NCBI GenBank assembly: GCA_003586115.2
Contig: QVOM02000116.1
Location: 43,967,024-44,031,023 of the forward strand
DNA from: Salvator merianae
Taxonomy: Eukaryota; Chordata; Lepidosauria; Squamata; Teiidae
Direction: 5' to 3'
Length of the DNA: 64,000 bases
Shown here: one piece after another, positions 21,650 to 32,599 of the stretch
How positions within the stretch are numbered: the first letter of the stretch is position 1
Layout of the letters: every line of letters starts with the position of its first letter
Program-made: the position numbers and the translations under genes
The notes under the pieces: generated by a model
Told to the model about the DNA's origin: nothing
The model's database searches: none
Seen by the model: the letters and a program-made list of their open reading frames with translations, nothing else

Positions 21650-23810
21650 TTCTATTGCATTGCATGGCTATTTACATAAGTGATCCAGCTGATACCATGA
21701 CATCATTGCTCACATTAATTTCAATGAGGCTTTAGGTCTGACCATTAATACTACTAAATCAGAAATGATGTTTCTTAACTGTCCTTCTGTGATACAGCTA
21801 GCAGCAACAAAAATAACCAGTTTAACCATTAAACAAAAAAGTTTAAAATATCTCAGTGTTAATATCCTCCCCACCCCCCCAAAAAAAAGAAAAAAAAGAA
21901 AAAGGCCATTCATCTCAATTACAACCCACTCTGGTTAAAGGTTTTGCAAATTTTAAAATGTTGGATAAAGAAGAACCTATCTTTATGGGGCTGAATCTCC
22001 TCTATAAAAATGATAACAATATCAAATTCAGCATCTTTCTTTCAGACCACTCTCATCTATCTTCCCTCTGCCATTAAATGTAAATGGGACAGAGCTCTAT
22101 ACAAATCCATGTTAAATTCAATGAAACTACAATTGCCTGAAAACATCTTACCCAAATCAACTAAGGAAGGTAGCTGAGGCATTCCTAATTTGAAATATCT
22201 CTTTGATTCTTTTCAGTTGACCCAACAAATGGCTTATCATACACTACCTTCAAAAACAGAACTTAAAGAATCTGCAGGTCTCAAGACCACCATTACCAAG
22301 AAAAAAAGAGAATGGAAACTTGTCACTAGTCTTTTGATTTATTCCTCTTTAAAAACATGGTCATTTTTGAGGTTACGTCTCAACATAAACAGCTCTTTTG
22401 ATTCTGTTTCAAGAACATCCAAGACTCCCCTTCTTCCTGTAAACATAGGGTTTTTCCACACTTACCAATGATCCAGTGCAGTCCTATTCAGGGCCTGTTT
22501 CTTCCACATGTTGATGCATCTTAGAGAGGTTCTGCCCCTGCAGGTATGATCCATCTGCATTGGACGGAGTGTAGATCAGACTAGGTGACCCAAAATGGCT
22601 GCCTAGTCTGGGACACTGGCAGACCCTTTCAAAAATGTCTATTGGCAGTCTAGTGGGTGATAAATTGGGCCATAGAGTTGTGCAATTGTGGCACATGACT
22701 CCATGTTCCAGTTTAGTGGGGGACCCATTTCAATAGAGCACCAAAGCTCACCACCGAAATTAGTCCTCAAGGGTTCCAATGCCAATATTGGAGGTGGCTC
22801 TGAAGCTTGTGTGAACTTTGGGGCCAGCAAGATAGCTAACTGTCCTGGAACAGCCATTCAAAAGCTCCAGCTGATCTGGTTCCACTGGAGCTGTCCATGA
22901 GTGCTACATGCGGAAATGCCTGCACACTGTATACAATTAAGAAAAACAAGATTGTATCAACTTTGTGATTTCTATGCTAATAGCACATATTCCATCTCTA
23001 AACAGCTGTTGAAGGATGCATTACCTCATACAGAACAAACTTAGCTTTCATTACATTCAGTATATACCTTTTTGAATAGAAGAGACATCAAAGAAGTAGT
23101 GACGAGGAAGTTAAATCCCTTTGAACACATATTTCAATCTTTAAAGGGAATAGCAGCAGCAGTACATTCTTAAATCCTCCAGTCCCATCTTTTGAAATAT
23201 GCTTTAGAAACAGACTTAGGCATGGAACCTTCTGATGGGGGAATGGAATTATCTTATGTCCAGCAAGATTCATTGGAACACCACTGCAAAATTAAAGAAC
23301 TTAATCTTAAAATACTGTATAGATGATATGAAACTCTGGTGCAATTCACACCTTTCTAGTGGAGGGTATATAAAAGTAAAGGAACTTACTTTCACCTCTG
23401 GTGGTTTTATCCAGTTATAACACATTTCTGGAAATCATTCATGAAGAAATCCAAGTTATATTGGCCGAAAACATACTTTTTACTCCAGAATACTGTCTTC
23501 CCTTTATTTTCAAAGATAGTAATAAACTTCAAAAAAATAAATAAATTACAACTAAAATTCCTCTTAACTTCAGCAAGACTCCCTGTGTCACAAAACAGGA
23601 AAATTGCTTTTAATCAATGCAAAAAGGTGTGGTATCAGAAATTATGGGATCTCACAAGTCACAAATTTATTACAGACCAAAAGCGAAGGATGCAAGGCCT
23701 GTCTCTGTGTGGAAATCACTGATAGACCATTTACCAATATTAGAAGATTACTTTATGTCCCCAAAGTATACCTTAACATTATGCTTAGATGACCATTAAA
23801 TGCACTTCTA
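21650..23810 (+). mobile_element. L1-like LINE ORF2, C-terminal half, interrupted
   Basis: Patterns in order: GLTINTTKSEMMFLNCP (near 21730, the 'GLKINWSKSE' RT thumb region), KSLKYLSVNIL (near 21838), LPKSTKEGS then GIPNLKYLFDSFQLTQQM (near 22150-22215), ILKYCIDDMKLWCNSHLSS (near 23300), FTSGGFIQL, and TSARLPVSQNRKIAFNQCKK then VWYQKLWDLTSHKFIT (near 23570-23670). This is the order of L1 ORF2p from RT to C-terminus. Stops, frameshifts and a MITE at 22446-22927 break it. Same strand as the ORF1 remnant at 18.2 kb, so they may be one original insertion with the endonuclease and RT core lost. Confidence 0.8.
22446..22927. mobile_element. hAT-like MITE inside the L1 ORF2
   Basis: Starts TAGGGTTTTTCCACACTTACC and ends with the inverse type GCGGAAATGCCTGCACAC. 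Flanks TGTAAACA (22438-22445) and TGTATACA (22928-22935) form an 8-bp target duplication with one mismatch, and the L1 sequence resumes directly after it. Internal GGGGGACCCATTTC and CCAGCTGATCTGGTTCC blocks recur in the 36.7 and 61.3 kb elements. Confidence 0.75.
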
Positions 23811-24730
23811 CTCAGTGGCTAGTAATGGCAAATAACTGTGGATATGAGAATTACTTGTTTTTATTTTGCATCAATTTGCACTTATAACTTTCATTATGTT
23901 AGGAGAGTTTATGATTTAGTGTTGCATTTCATGATATTGCATCGTAAAAAAAAAAAAGCCATGCTAGGTGAAGAAGCATTGCCACTTTTCCCCAAGTTCA
24001 GCCTTCAGCACTTTGAGGTGAGTGCATCTAAAATTCTAGAGAAGCAGAATTGCTAAATCCCAATGACTAAATCAAGCCCAATTTCTAAATCAATAGTTAA
24101 AACTAAACACAAATTTCGTCTACAAAACTCTCTGAGTTGAATTGAGAGACAAAGAGTGAAGTGAGGCAGCTGAGATCTCCAGTTTCTCCATGTTGCCAAA
24201 ATGCTTTTAGCTCCATCCCCTTTATATGTACATATGAGGAAATGGAGGTGGCAGCAGCTGTCATCTCCGTGAAAAATTCAGGTCAAAGCCTTAACAGCTA
24301 GGAAGGGGAATAACTGACTCTGCCTTGAAAGTAGGCTCTGGAGAGTACAATTCTACAGTATGCTTCTAAGAGAGAGACTGCTTTCACGCATTGTAAAGAA
24401 GGCACCTGTCCAAAACCCAAGGAGAAAGGTCTCTGCATGCCAGCACTCTCATCAAGCCTGTAGCTCACCTCCAAGGGCAGAAATCACCCCCAGAGGCAAT
24501 CCTTGAGTAGAATGGGAAAAAAATCACTCTGCAAGGCACTTGCCAGCCCCATTCATTCTGGCTGCCACTGTGGGGATGATTGTGGCGGTGCAGGCAATTT
24601 GCTCAATGCAAATAAAACCTTGGACAGAAAACAGCCCGCTTTCTGACCAATTTCCTGCCTGCCAACTTATTGCACTGGACAGAAACTTCAAAGTTGGGAA
24701 ATTTTCCCACCATTGAGGTTACCAAGGGAG
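23810..24730. other. Anonymous sequence
   Basis: A-run at 23946-23957. Nothing else recognised. Confidence 0.5.
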
Positions 24731-24734
24731 GGAA

Positions 24735-25170
24735 GGGAGGGCATGTGGGAGGGTGACTCTCGCCTCTAGAGTGGGGGTGGGGATATGGGAACAGAGTGTC
24801 TCCTGCCTCCAGGACCTACCCCCATGCTTCAGCCTGGCAAGCATCTTGTTTAGGCTCAGTGCAATTCCTGTTAGACACTCAAGGTCATGTATGGCCAGAG
24901 TTGTTGTTCAGCCAGGGCATTGTGTGAAATATCACCCTTTTATGTATAACTGCTGGCTTGTTGGGGGTGAGAAGATGTAACAGTAGAGAGATGGGTAAGA
25001 ATGTGGTAGTGGGGAGCTGAGGAGTCCTGCCCCATGTCTGTTGTGATGTTTTCATGTATTCCTTTACGCCTGAAAATGTCTTTCTCACTTGCTGTCAAGC
25101 TGCAGTAAAAGTGCTGCTAAACGGATCTTTGGTTTTGGCTTACTGAGCTGAGGGAGACCATGACAACCAC
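24735..25170 (+). mobile_element. Possible solo LTR
   Basis: The right part (GCAGTAAAAGTGCTGCTAAACG, GATCTTTGGTTTTGGCTTAC, ending ...CCATGACA) resembles the polyadenylation-signal to CA end of a retroelement LTR. A TG start is possible near 24744. No convincing target duplication and no internal genes, so it could equally be unique sequence. Confidence 0.25.
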
Positions 25171-25955
25171 CTTGATTAACAATTCTCTTTTTTTCATGCT
25201 GCATTTAATTACTGTTGCGTTGATTGGCTTCCTCCAATTCTGTTTTCTAGGACTGAATGAAAACATGGAGGGTATCATTTTTTAAACATCATCAGCCCTC
25301 TTTCAGCAATTTTATTTTTCTACTTTCCCCTTGTTCCTCCACCCCTCCAGGCTTTAGAAGAAAACTGTCTCATTGGGAAAGGAAGGAGGAAGCTATACTA
25401 GATTTAGGTTGTAACCCCAGAGGTGCAGCCAAGTGAGGAGGCAACTCAAACACAGTCTATGCTTCATGGCTCACACAAGCAGAATGAAGGTTCTACAGCT
25501 GCAAGATTTCATTTCAGACTCCAACATGAAAAGACCTCACTGGAAACTGGATCATCTCTTTCCTCCCCCATCACTCCACATGTAAGAGGAGGTGGCGACT
25601 TAGGTACTGACATCTGCCTTGAGCGTCATTCATCATGAGTTGATTGCCAGGGCTGTTAGGGAGGTCCAGGAGCCAGTTAGCAGTGGGTGTGTATGAACAG
25701 ATCAGCCCAGAGTCATCCAGACATTTAGGCACTCCTTGGTCAGTAGTGGGATGCACTACCGCACCTGTGCAGACTCATCCTTATAGCTTGGGGTTGTCAG
25801 ATTTGCAGAAATTCAGCCAATGAATATTCACAGGCAAAGAAGCAATTTAGAGGGTGGAAAGAAAGAACAGAGACATAAGGGGGTTGTGAAAGTCAGAAGC
25901 TGGTCTGCTTATTCTGTTTATTTGTAGACAAGTCTTCTGAGAGTGTGTCAAGAAA
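25170..25955. other. Anonymous sequence
   Basis: No family recognised. Confidence 0.5.
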
Positions 25956-25962
25956 AAGGTCC

Positions 25963-26430
25963 ATTATTTATTTATTTATTTATTTATTTAATTTTTATCC
26001 CTCCCTATGTCTGAAGGTCTCAGGGTGGATTATAAGAGTAAAAACAAATTAAGATGAACCCACTAAAAGCATTAAGAGTGCCTGAAAAGGTTAAGAGAAA
26101 GCTTTTTCCTCAGCCAAAGGCCAGGGTAAATAGATGCATCTTTACTAATCTTCTAAATATTTATAGGAAAGATGCTTGGTGCACCTTAAATGGGACTGTT
26201 CTATAGTCAGGGGGGCACCTCTGAAAAGGCCGTATCCTGAGTCCCCATCCCTTTGACTACTGAAGGTTGTGGTACAATCATAAGGGCCTCATCTCTAGAT
26301 CTTAAGGCATGGGCAGGTTGGTATGTAAGATACTTTATGGACAGCTTTGACTTTTAATCTTTAGCATCATTGACACAGGCTACTTCCATTTCTCTGATGG
26401 ATGACAAAATTCAGAAAAGCATCAAGTTCT
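25963..26430 (-). mobile_element. L2-like LINE 3' end with (ATTT)n terminus
   Basis: TTATTTATTTATTTATTTATT at 25964-25992 is the terminal simple repeat. CCCTCCCTATGTCTGAAGGTC follows, and near 26195-26260 CTGTTCTATAGTCAGGGGGG and AAAAGGCCGTATCCTGAGTCC reverse the 'AFSVVAPQLWN' coding end. TCTTAAGGCATGGGCAGGTTG matches reversed 'YEPARALRSS' type sequence. Decayed. Confidence 0.65.
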
Positions 26431-26439
26431 ATTGTCCAG

Positions 26440-26890
26440 TATAATGAAGAATAGTGAGAATGTAGAATCTGGGCATCACTGTTTTATTTCCCCCAGGGCT
26501 AACATTCCAGATCTGTGATGTTACAAGAAAAAGAAAAAAGAAAATACATATAGGGTAGGACAGAAACCAAAGGTGTGCAAAGTAGTTCCAAACACCTAAA
26601 CGCATGAACTATTCTCTTTCTGAAAAATGAGGAAAGCAGCTGTAAATAAAAGAGCAATATATAAACTTAGAAGTATAACAGTACTTACACTCCAAATGTG
26701 GCCTTCCTAAATTTATTGACTTCTGAAAAGGGAGGGGGAAGCTAAAAAACAGATGACAGCATGAAGCCGGCAAGAAGCCGATAATAGACTGTCTTCAAAG
26801 TGAATCCTTTTATTCCACACGCAGCAGTAGGTGATAAATGGCCCCAATGCCAGCACTTACTACTGCCTTCATTTTTCCCCCTTTCCTTGC
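26440..26890. other. Unique-looking sequence
   Basis: No repeat. It ends in a long pyrimidine tract that forms the candidate 3' splice site described next. Confidence 0.5.
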
Positions 26891-26892
26891 AG

Positions 26893-27151
26893 CATATCTC
26901 AGATCAGAGACTAATAGCCCCCCAGGATAAGTTATCTTGACACAACCTCTTTCCGTCAGTGATGGCTGCTGTTACCAAACATCTGTCAGTAAACAGGGAA
27001 TGCAAAAGAGGCTGAAACAGCCTTCTCACTCAGCAACACTGGTTGCTTTAAACCAGAAGACACCCTCATGTCGGAAGCTGGCTTGTGTGTTGAGATCCAG
27101 CCTAAAATTCCACTTGTTTGCTAGTTGGGGCTATGGAGGATTTGTCATCAG
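26893..27151 (+). other. Candidate non-coding exon (splice-flanked)
   Basis: Preceded by CTTCATTTTTCCCCC and TTTCCTTGCAG, a strong 3' splice site, and followed by ATCAG|GTAAGTGG, a near-perfect 5' splice site. All three frames contain stops, so it could only be a UTR or lncRNA exon. Sequence is unique and CpG-containing. Chance splice sites of this quality do occur. Confidence 0.2.
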
Positions 27152-27164
27152 GTAAGTGGTTAAG

Positions 27165-27320
27165 AAAGAACAAAGGAATGTTTAATTGGGAACAAAAAGT
27201 ACGGAATGCTCATTTAGCGATATCACAGTTGATTGCTGGCGTGACACTTTATTCTGATGCCAGCGATGTGAGTAAACATCTGTTATGCCTGTTTTGCTTC
27301 TTTGCCTTGGTTCAGTAATT
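27165..27320. promoter_or_regulatory. Candidate conserved non-coding element
   Basis: Unique stretch with AATGTTTAATTGGGAACAAA, GCTCATTTAGCGATATCAC and ATGCCAGCGATGTGAGTAAA. It retains several CpGs unlike the decayed repeats around it, and carries Fox-like GTAAACA and HNF1-like motifs. Conservation not tested. Confidence 0.3.
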
Positions 27321-27439
27321 GGCCTGAATTGAAAAGATCCCTCTTCCAAAACTAGGGGATGCCACCCAAAAAACACTTCTAAGCTAAAGAATAAAGTAAG
27401 CACTGTAGTTCATTTTACTTTTCTGTCTTTTTTGTTTGT

Positions 27440-28006
27440 TTGTATGTTTTAAAGCAGGGATATGTTTCATTAACTAATGAAATAAAGCACATCAGGCACA
27501 AATGTAACATAACTTGGGGCACCTGCTTACATCATACCTTATTATTCAGGCCATTGACTCCCAACAGCTCTCCATTCCTCATGTCATTCCACATTTTTAC
27601 AGGCTTTTCCTCTCCTTTTTTAACTGGTTTAACTCTTTTAACTTTATCAAAACCCAGCTATTCCCTTGTAAATATTCCCAAGATTAACTTAGAGGAAGGA
27701 AACACAACATACGCTAAAGGGGTTTGTTTCTTGGCTATGCTTGGCAAGCTTTGCACATCAGCAGAACTTGCTGATTTTAAGGCCGGAACACCTTCTCCAA
27801 CCGCTGAGTTGGCTGTGCTGATTGCAGGCACCCTTCCCCCACTCCCTGGCACAGTACCATCAAAGCCAGGGAAACTTTGTCCCACAGCATTGACATTGTT
27901 GCCCAAGACAAATATTGGAGACCACAGAAGTCACACCAGAAATTGGCCATTTTCTGTATTTCTGAAAACAGGGAAGGTCAGATTGCCATCAAGAAAGTGG
28001 TGGTAG
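27440..28006 (+). other. Longest open frame (188 codons), not a supported gene
   Basis: Open for 567 bases but starts at a non-ATG-context position and shows no known domain. It is Pro/Thr/Leu-rich and the opposite strand is also open for 82 codons (27658-27906). Its 3' part overlaps a dispersed repeat motif (27858-27964). No splice or polyadenylation context was seen. Most likely chance, possibly a fragment of an unrecognised transposable element. Confidence 0.3.
27858..27964 (+). repeat. Dispersed motif family 'ATCAAAGCCAGGGAA', copy 1
   Basis: Shares ATCAAAGCCAGGGAAACTTT ... ACACCAGAAATTGGCCATTTT with the copies at 33.87, 38.57 and 51.79 kb. Family not recognised. Confidence 0.5.
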
Positions 28007-28013
28007 TAGCATC

Positions 28014-28200
28014 AGGAAAGTAGGCAGCTAGTATTCCCATTCCACCTCCAATCCATGCTATATACACTTTGGAAGTTATTTTCTGGCCTTAATGTGGATT
28101 AGAAGTATGGTTAGAACACTAGCATGCAACAGCTTCAACCTCTAATCTGCTCTTAACCTCGCCCCAACTTTTTGTTTTACTGTGTCTGGATGCAGCCTAA
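28014..28200. mobile_element. hAT-like MITE, 'AGGCTGCATYCAGA' family, partial
   Basis: CTAGTATTCCCATTCCACCTC matches GTTAGTGTTCCCATTCCACCTC at 56.46 kb, and the end GTGTCTGGATGCAGCCTAA is the family terminus. One end is missing. Confidence 0.6.
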
Positions 28201-29275
28201 ATCTTATGGTATCAAATAACTTAAGCTGTCTCCATATCCACTAAAAAATACCAGCACCATGTTGGCATTTTGCTGAGTCTAGCAAACAAGCTCCAATGCC
28301 CTGTCAGGGCATTGCTGTCCTATTGTCCTAAAATGTCAGTACATCTTTAAGGTACAATATACTGCTCTTTCTTTATCAAGCCAACATCTGGTAGGTCTCC
28401 AGCACTGCACAGAAATCAGCTACCAGGACCTCACTGCATGCATAAAAAGGAGGGGCTCACCATGATGAAGTTAATCAATCTGGCATTTTCCCCATGCTTT
28501 TTTGTAAGCCACTTGGTTTTCACAACACACTCAGCTATTTTTTTTTTTTCTTTCTGTCTTTAAAATCCTCTGGTTTATATTTTTGGAGATATTAGACCAG
28601 AGAATGGGGAAGTTTCTTCATGCTATGCTTCTATTAAAAAAAAAAAAAAAAAAAGTAGTAATATGTTCTCTCCTTCATGCCTTTTTCAACCCAGATCCTC
28701 AGACAGCTTCCACATGGACCACAGACCTGTGCTACCTGGGGTGGGAAAATGCTGACTTCACATGATAGCATGCTCCCCAGGAAACACAATCTCCAAGGAA
28801 ATAGCACTGCTCATACAGGCCTCTCCATTTAAGTGTCCCCAGCACAAAACCTACACCTGGAAATGTCCAGTGATCCCCCACATGTTTCTGACCTGGGATC
28901 CACTCCAGCCATCACCATGCAATCAGGAGCTGGTGGCTGAGCAGTGCACATGACATGAAAAGCCCAGCACTATTTTACCAGGCTCCAGAAATGGCCTATT
29001 TCTGGATAAGCTTCAGAATTCCCACCAGCCTCCAACTCCAAACCAGGGCAACTTTCACTCTCCTACTCCAAAGACAGAATGTGGATAATAGTTGGTATGC
29101 TCCATAGCATTTCGCCCCATTCCCAGTGCAGTTGCCAAGGAATGCGCTCCACATTGCATGCCAAGAGTGAAAAGTTCTCTTTTCTCACTCAGCCATGAAA
29201 GCTGTCTGGGCCCTTCACTGCCTTTCAGCCAAACATGTCTCAAGGATAGCTATGGGAATAATATGGAGGGCAAGA
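28200..29275. other. Anonymous sequence
   Basis: T-run 28540-28549 and A-run 28636-28654. No gene or family recognised. Confidence 0.5.
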
Positions 29276-29277
29276 CA

Positions 29278-29357
29278 ACGGTGTGTGCCACTTTGAGTTA
29301 TTGGGGGGAAGGTGAGATAGAAATACCAGGGGGAGAAAAAGATGATAGATAAATAGA
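29278..29357 (+). mobile_element. LINE terminal tail (L2/CR1-like)
   Basis: TGCCACTTTGAGTTATTGGGG then GAAGGTGAGATAGAAATACC and GATAGATAAATAG: degenerate 'CTTTGAG...GGTGGGATAGAAATAAATA' terminus. Confidence 0.4.
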
Positions 29358-29399
29358 ACAAAGTCATCAAGTGACACGGTACTCATCTGTAGATGGGCT

Positions 29400-29762
29400 T
29401 TTGCACATCTTTTTGTAGGACTTTATTAACATGCACTGGTTGCCTATTTGATACTGAACCCAGTTCAAGGTGTTCAAGAGATATAAAGGACAGGGACAAG
29501 CAAGAGGACTTTTTCTGTGGTGGCTCCCAGACTTTGGAACAGCCTCCCTCTGGAGGTTCACCAGGCACCTACATTATATGGTTAAAACATACTTCTTCAC
29601 TCATGCCTTTGATGTTTAGTTTCCTCTGAGTGTTTGTCCTGCCGGGGAGGGAGGGACAGAGACAATTTAAATATGTTTTAAGAAAATTATCTATATTTTA
29701 TATTTTATTGATCTGGCCTACCCTGGGACCTTCTGGTTCTCAAATAAATTAAAAAAAATAAA
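29400..29762 (+). mobile_element. L2-like LINE 3' end
   Basis: MHWLPI pattern near 29432, GLFLWWLPDFGTASLWRFTR near 29506-29565 (frame-mixed 'AFSVVAPRLWNSLP') and VKTYFFTHAFDV, the usual end of L2 ORF2. The AT-rich tail finishes CAAATAAATTAAAAAAAATAA. Decayed. Confidence 0.7.
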
Positions 29763-29764
29763 TC

Positions 29765-30285
29765 ATGCTCCACTGCATGTAATTGAACATTTCTCCAGTG
29801 TTGGTACTACAAAAAGAGGTGGTGAGAATACTTTGTAGAACTCTAGGTATGATTCTTGTGCCCATAAATTGCCCTCAGTTTCAGAGAGCACATGCTTTTC
29901 ATTCTGTAGGGAACATTAGTACCTTTTCACCTCTATATGGGCAAAATGCATCATGGATTGAAAGTTCCTGCTGTGTTCAGTAGGCTGCAGGCTAAACCTG
30001 GAATTTTTTTCCCCCTGCCTAGGGGAACTCAGGCAGATTTTCCACATGAATCACAGTGGCCTCACTGCTTCAGTAGTTTACACTATGACAGAGTACATAT
30101 ATCAAATTCAGTTTGTATGGCAAGCTTTGAATTTTTTGCAGTATAAATAAAATTGAAGGCTCTCTGAATCCCTGTAATAGGACAAAGCACTCTGGATTTT
30201 TATGCTAGTATTCTGGTCCCCATCAGAGTTGCTGTTTTTTGAGTAAACACAATTTTGCAAAAGTTTACTATCCAGAAAGAATGTA
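29765..30285. other. Anonymous sequence
   Basis: No family recognised. Confidence 0.5.
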
Positions 30286-30288
30286 TAT

Positions 30289-30290
<2 letters not shown>

Positions 30291-30358
<68 letters not shown>
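30291..30358. repeat. (AAT)22 microsatellite
   Basis: About 67 bases of perfect ATA/AAT triplets, preceded by TATATTATATAATA. Confidence 0.97.
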
Positions 30359-30359
<1 letters not shown>

Positions 30360-31040
30360 GTTCAGCACACATACCATGGATAACACACCAGATGATTTTA
30401 GATGATGCCTGGCCATTTCAAAATCTTAAATAAAGCTATTTAAGTAAAATGATAATAATTATGAGTTGCTTCAAACGTTAATTTGAAAATAATAGTACAT
30501 GGCTAAGGCAACAATAGTTTGGGTAAACATTGCTGTTATAGCACAGGGACACAATAATTTTATAGTATGCTTCATGCTATACTATAGTATGTTCCATACT
30601 ATAAAATATTCTCTTGTTTTAAAAAAAATCTTTATTTTATATAACAAACAAAATAACAATTACACAGCCAAAATAATAATTACATATATATTGCAGTGAA
30701 AACAATGGCGAAAACAGCAAGGAGAGGCTGCAGGCAGAAACTCTTCCCCCAGGCCATGCCAATTCACTGGCATTTTTAAAAATTCTCAATTGGTGGCAAA
30801 TAGACTTCTTTTTGAAATTTCTGTGCTGCTGGAACTTCAAAAAGAAGCTTATCTGCCTCCCCATGGAAGCTTTCAAAATGCCTGTGAACCAGTGTGCCAC
30901 TGCTGTTGATAAGGCTTCTGAAAAGGGCAGTTAAAAAGGCTAGGGCAGTTGAAAAGCCATGGGACATAATGAAAGGCATCTAATAGTCATTTGAGCAAAT
31001 AACTGAAGGATTCAGGGGCCACAAGCTGGGATCGTGCAAG
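30360..31040. other. Anonymous AT-rich sequence
   Basis: TATAGTATG occurs three times near 30563-30600 as short inverted words (CATACTATAG / CTATAGTATG). No gene recognised. Confidence 0.5.
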
Positions 31041-31158
31041 CAGAGCAAGCTGTGTGTGTTCATGTCCTGCTCATAGCTGGTTGGCCACTGTGAGAACAGA
31101 CTGCTGGATAAGATGGGCCACAGGTCAGATCAAGTGGAGCATTTCTTATGTTTTTTAT
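31040..31158 (+). mobile_element. CR1-like LINE 3' tail fragment
   Basis: CATAGCTGGTTGGCCACTGTG then AGAACAGACTGCTGGATAAG, ATGGGCCACAGGTCAGATCAA and TTCTTATGTTTTT: a CR1 terminus. Confidence 0.75.
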
Positions 31159-31639
31159 GCGTATTCCTACTGATAACAAGCTATAGAGAAATGCCCTCTA
31201 AATACACAGTAACACCCCAAAACTCCAGCTGAAAGGAGAGAATGGAGTCTCCAATCAAAATATTTTGCCTTCGTGGTCAACCACTGCAATTTTGTAGAGA
31301 AAGTCGACTTGCCTTCTACAGAAACCTCAAGTAGCAATAGGCTGCTTGTTACTAAAATCAGTGATAGTGGAGGAAGGATGCTGTGCTGATTCAGCCACCT
31401 TACTTCATGTTGACAAACCAAGTTCTGAAGCAGAAAGGAACTGGGTTAGGGTAAGGGAAATGGATAAACACTACACTAATAGACATGTTCCCCCCAACAC
31501 ACAAACCTGCCATTACCAGCGCAGGACAACGAGGAATTCTTTACTGGAAGGGCTGTCTGGTCTAAGCGTAATTTAAAGGTTAATAGCCACCCATCATTAC
31601 ATAGTCATCATTACATATATTAGACATTGAAGAAGCCAT

Positions 31640-31765
31640 CTATACTTTTATTTTGGGCACTGTTCTGTAACTTTTACACTTGGAGTTTTTTTTACTTTGT
31701 TTTACGTGTATTTAATTGCCACAATCCACCTTGAGGTCTTACCATAGAGGTCAGATTATAATTGG
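31640..31765 (+). mobile_element. L2-like LINE terminal tail
   Basis: TTTTATTTTGGGCACTG..., TTGCCACAATCCACCTTGAGG, GTCTTACCATAGAGGTCAGA: degenerate non-coding terminus, entered at its end by the MITE at 31774. Confidence 0.45.
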
Positions 31766-31773
31766 AAATTAAG

Positions 31774-32074
31774 TAGATATGTGCACAAATTTTTGTGTGC
31801 ATGTCTACTTTGAATCGAACCAAACAAGGGATGATTCCATTCAAAACTGAACTTATTTTCTTCTAACAGGAGGATGTTCAGTTCTATTTGGACACCTTTG
31901 AACCACTATCAAACAGGGTGTGCTTGCTAGATTTGTTAGAATACCCCTTTGGTTTGGTTTGAATTCAAACTCTGTTTTTCAAGCAGACAGGGTGTTTGCT
32001 TTGAACTCAAACTTTTCAAGCACCTCTGCTCAGTTCGAACCTATTTGAACCTGAACCAGTTTGGCACATCTCTA
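31774..32074. mobile_element. hAT-like MITE, 'TAGAGATGTGCA' family
   Basis: Starts TAGATATGTGCACAAA and ends TTTGGCACATCTCTA. Flanks AAATTAAG (31766-31773) and AAATAAAG (32075-32082) are an 8-bp target duplication with one mismatch, as expected for hAT. The interior is full of TTCGAAC/TTTGAAC words. 301 bases, no coding capacity. Confidence 0.85.
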
Positions 32075-32359
32075 AAATAAAGGCTTAAAAAGGGAAAGCA
32101 GCAGGCTTCAAATTGCCAGAGAGTAAGCCTCTGTATAGGAACTTTACTCTCATTTAGATTATGAACTTCAATATCTTTATTTAGCAATGCATACCTGTTT
32201 ACAGTAGGGAAACCAGATAAGAGGTCCTCAGTCTCTTCTAGTTTTGTCTTTCAGCCTTGTTGTTCTGGAGGCCAGGTGAATAAAGCACATGTTTCTTCTT
32301 GCCCATTTCTACTTGTCTTCCTTCCCAGTAAAAAATCTTGGCTATTGTTCAGTTGGAAA

Positions 32360-32590
32360 CAGCAGCAGCTGCTGACTTTAAGCCCAGGTGTTTGCACCCC
32401 ATGTAAAGTGCACCATGGCTGTTTGTGGGGCCTCCGTGACTCCGTACTGACGCAGCAACCTAGCGACCTGCTGTGGCAGCAACCTAGCAACCTGCTGCGG
32501 CAGTACGGAGGCCCAGCGGCCCCGCAAACAGCCATGGCACACTTTGCATGGGGCGTGAACACCCGGGCTTAAAGCTGGTGGCCGCCGCTG
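32360..32590. mobile_element. hAT-like hairpin MITE with perfect 8-bp duplication, copy A
   Basis: Starts CAGCAGCAGCTGCTGACTTT and ends GGTGGCCGCCGCTG, with CAG...CTG termini. GTTGGAAA lies on both sides (32352-32359 and 32591-32598). The whole element folds on itself: AGCCCAGGTGTTTGCACCCC and its inverse GGGCGTGAACACCCGGGCTT, CCATGGCTGTTTG and AAACAGCCATGG, CTCCGTACTG and CAGTACGGAG. An internal GCAGCAACCTAGC(G/A)ACCTGCTG unit is doubled. GC-rich and CpG-rich, so fairly young. Confidence 0.9.
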
Positions 32591-32599
32591 GTTGGAAAT

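Noticed and set aside
27440..28006. 188-codon open frame as a gene
   Set aside because: No family, no splice or poly(A) context, opposite strand also open, and its end overlaps a dispersed repeat.
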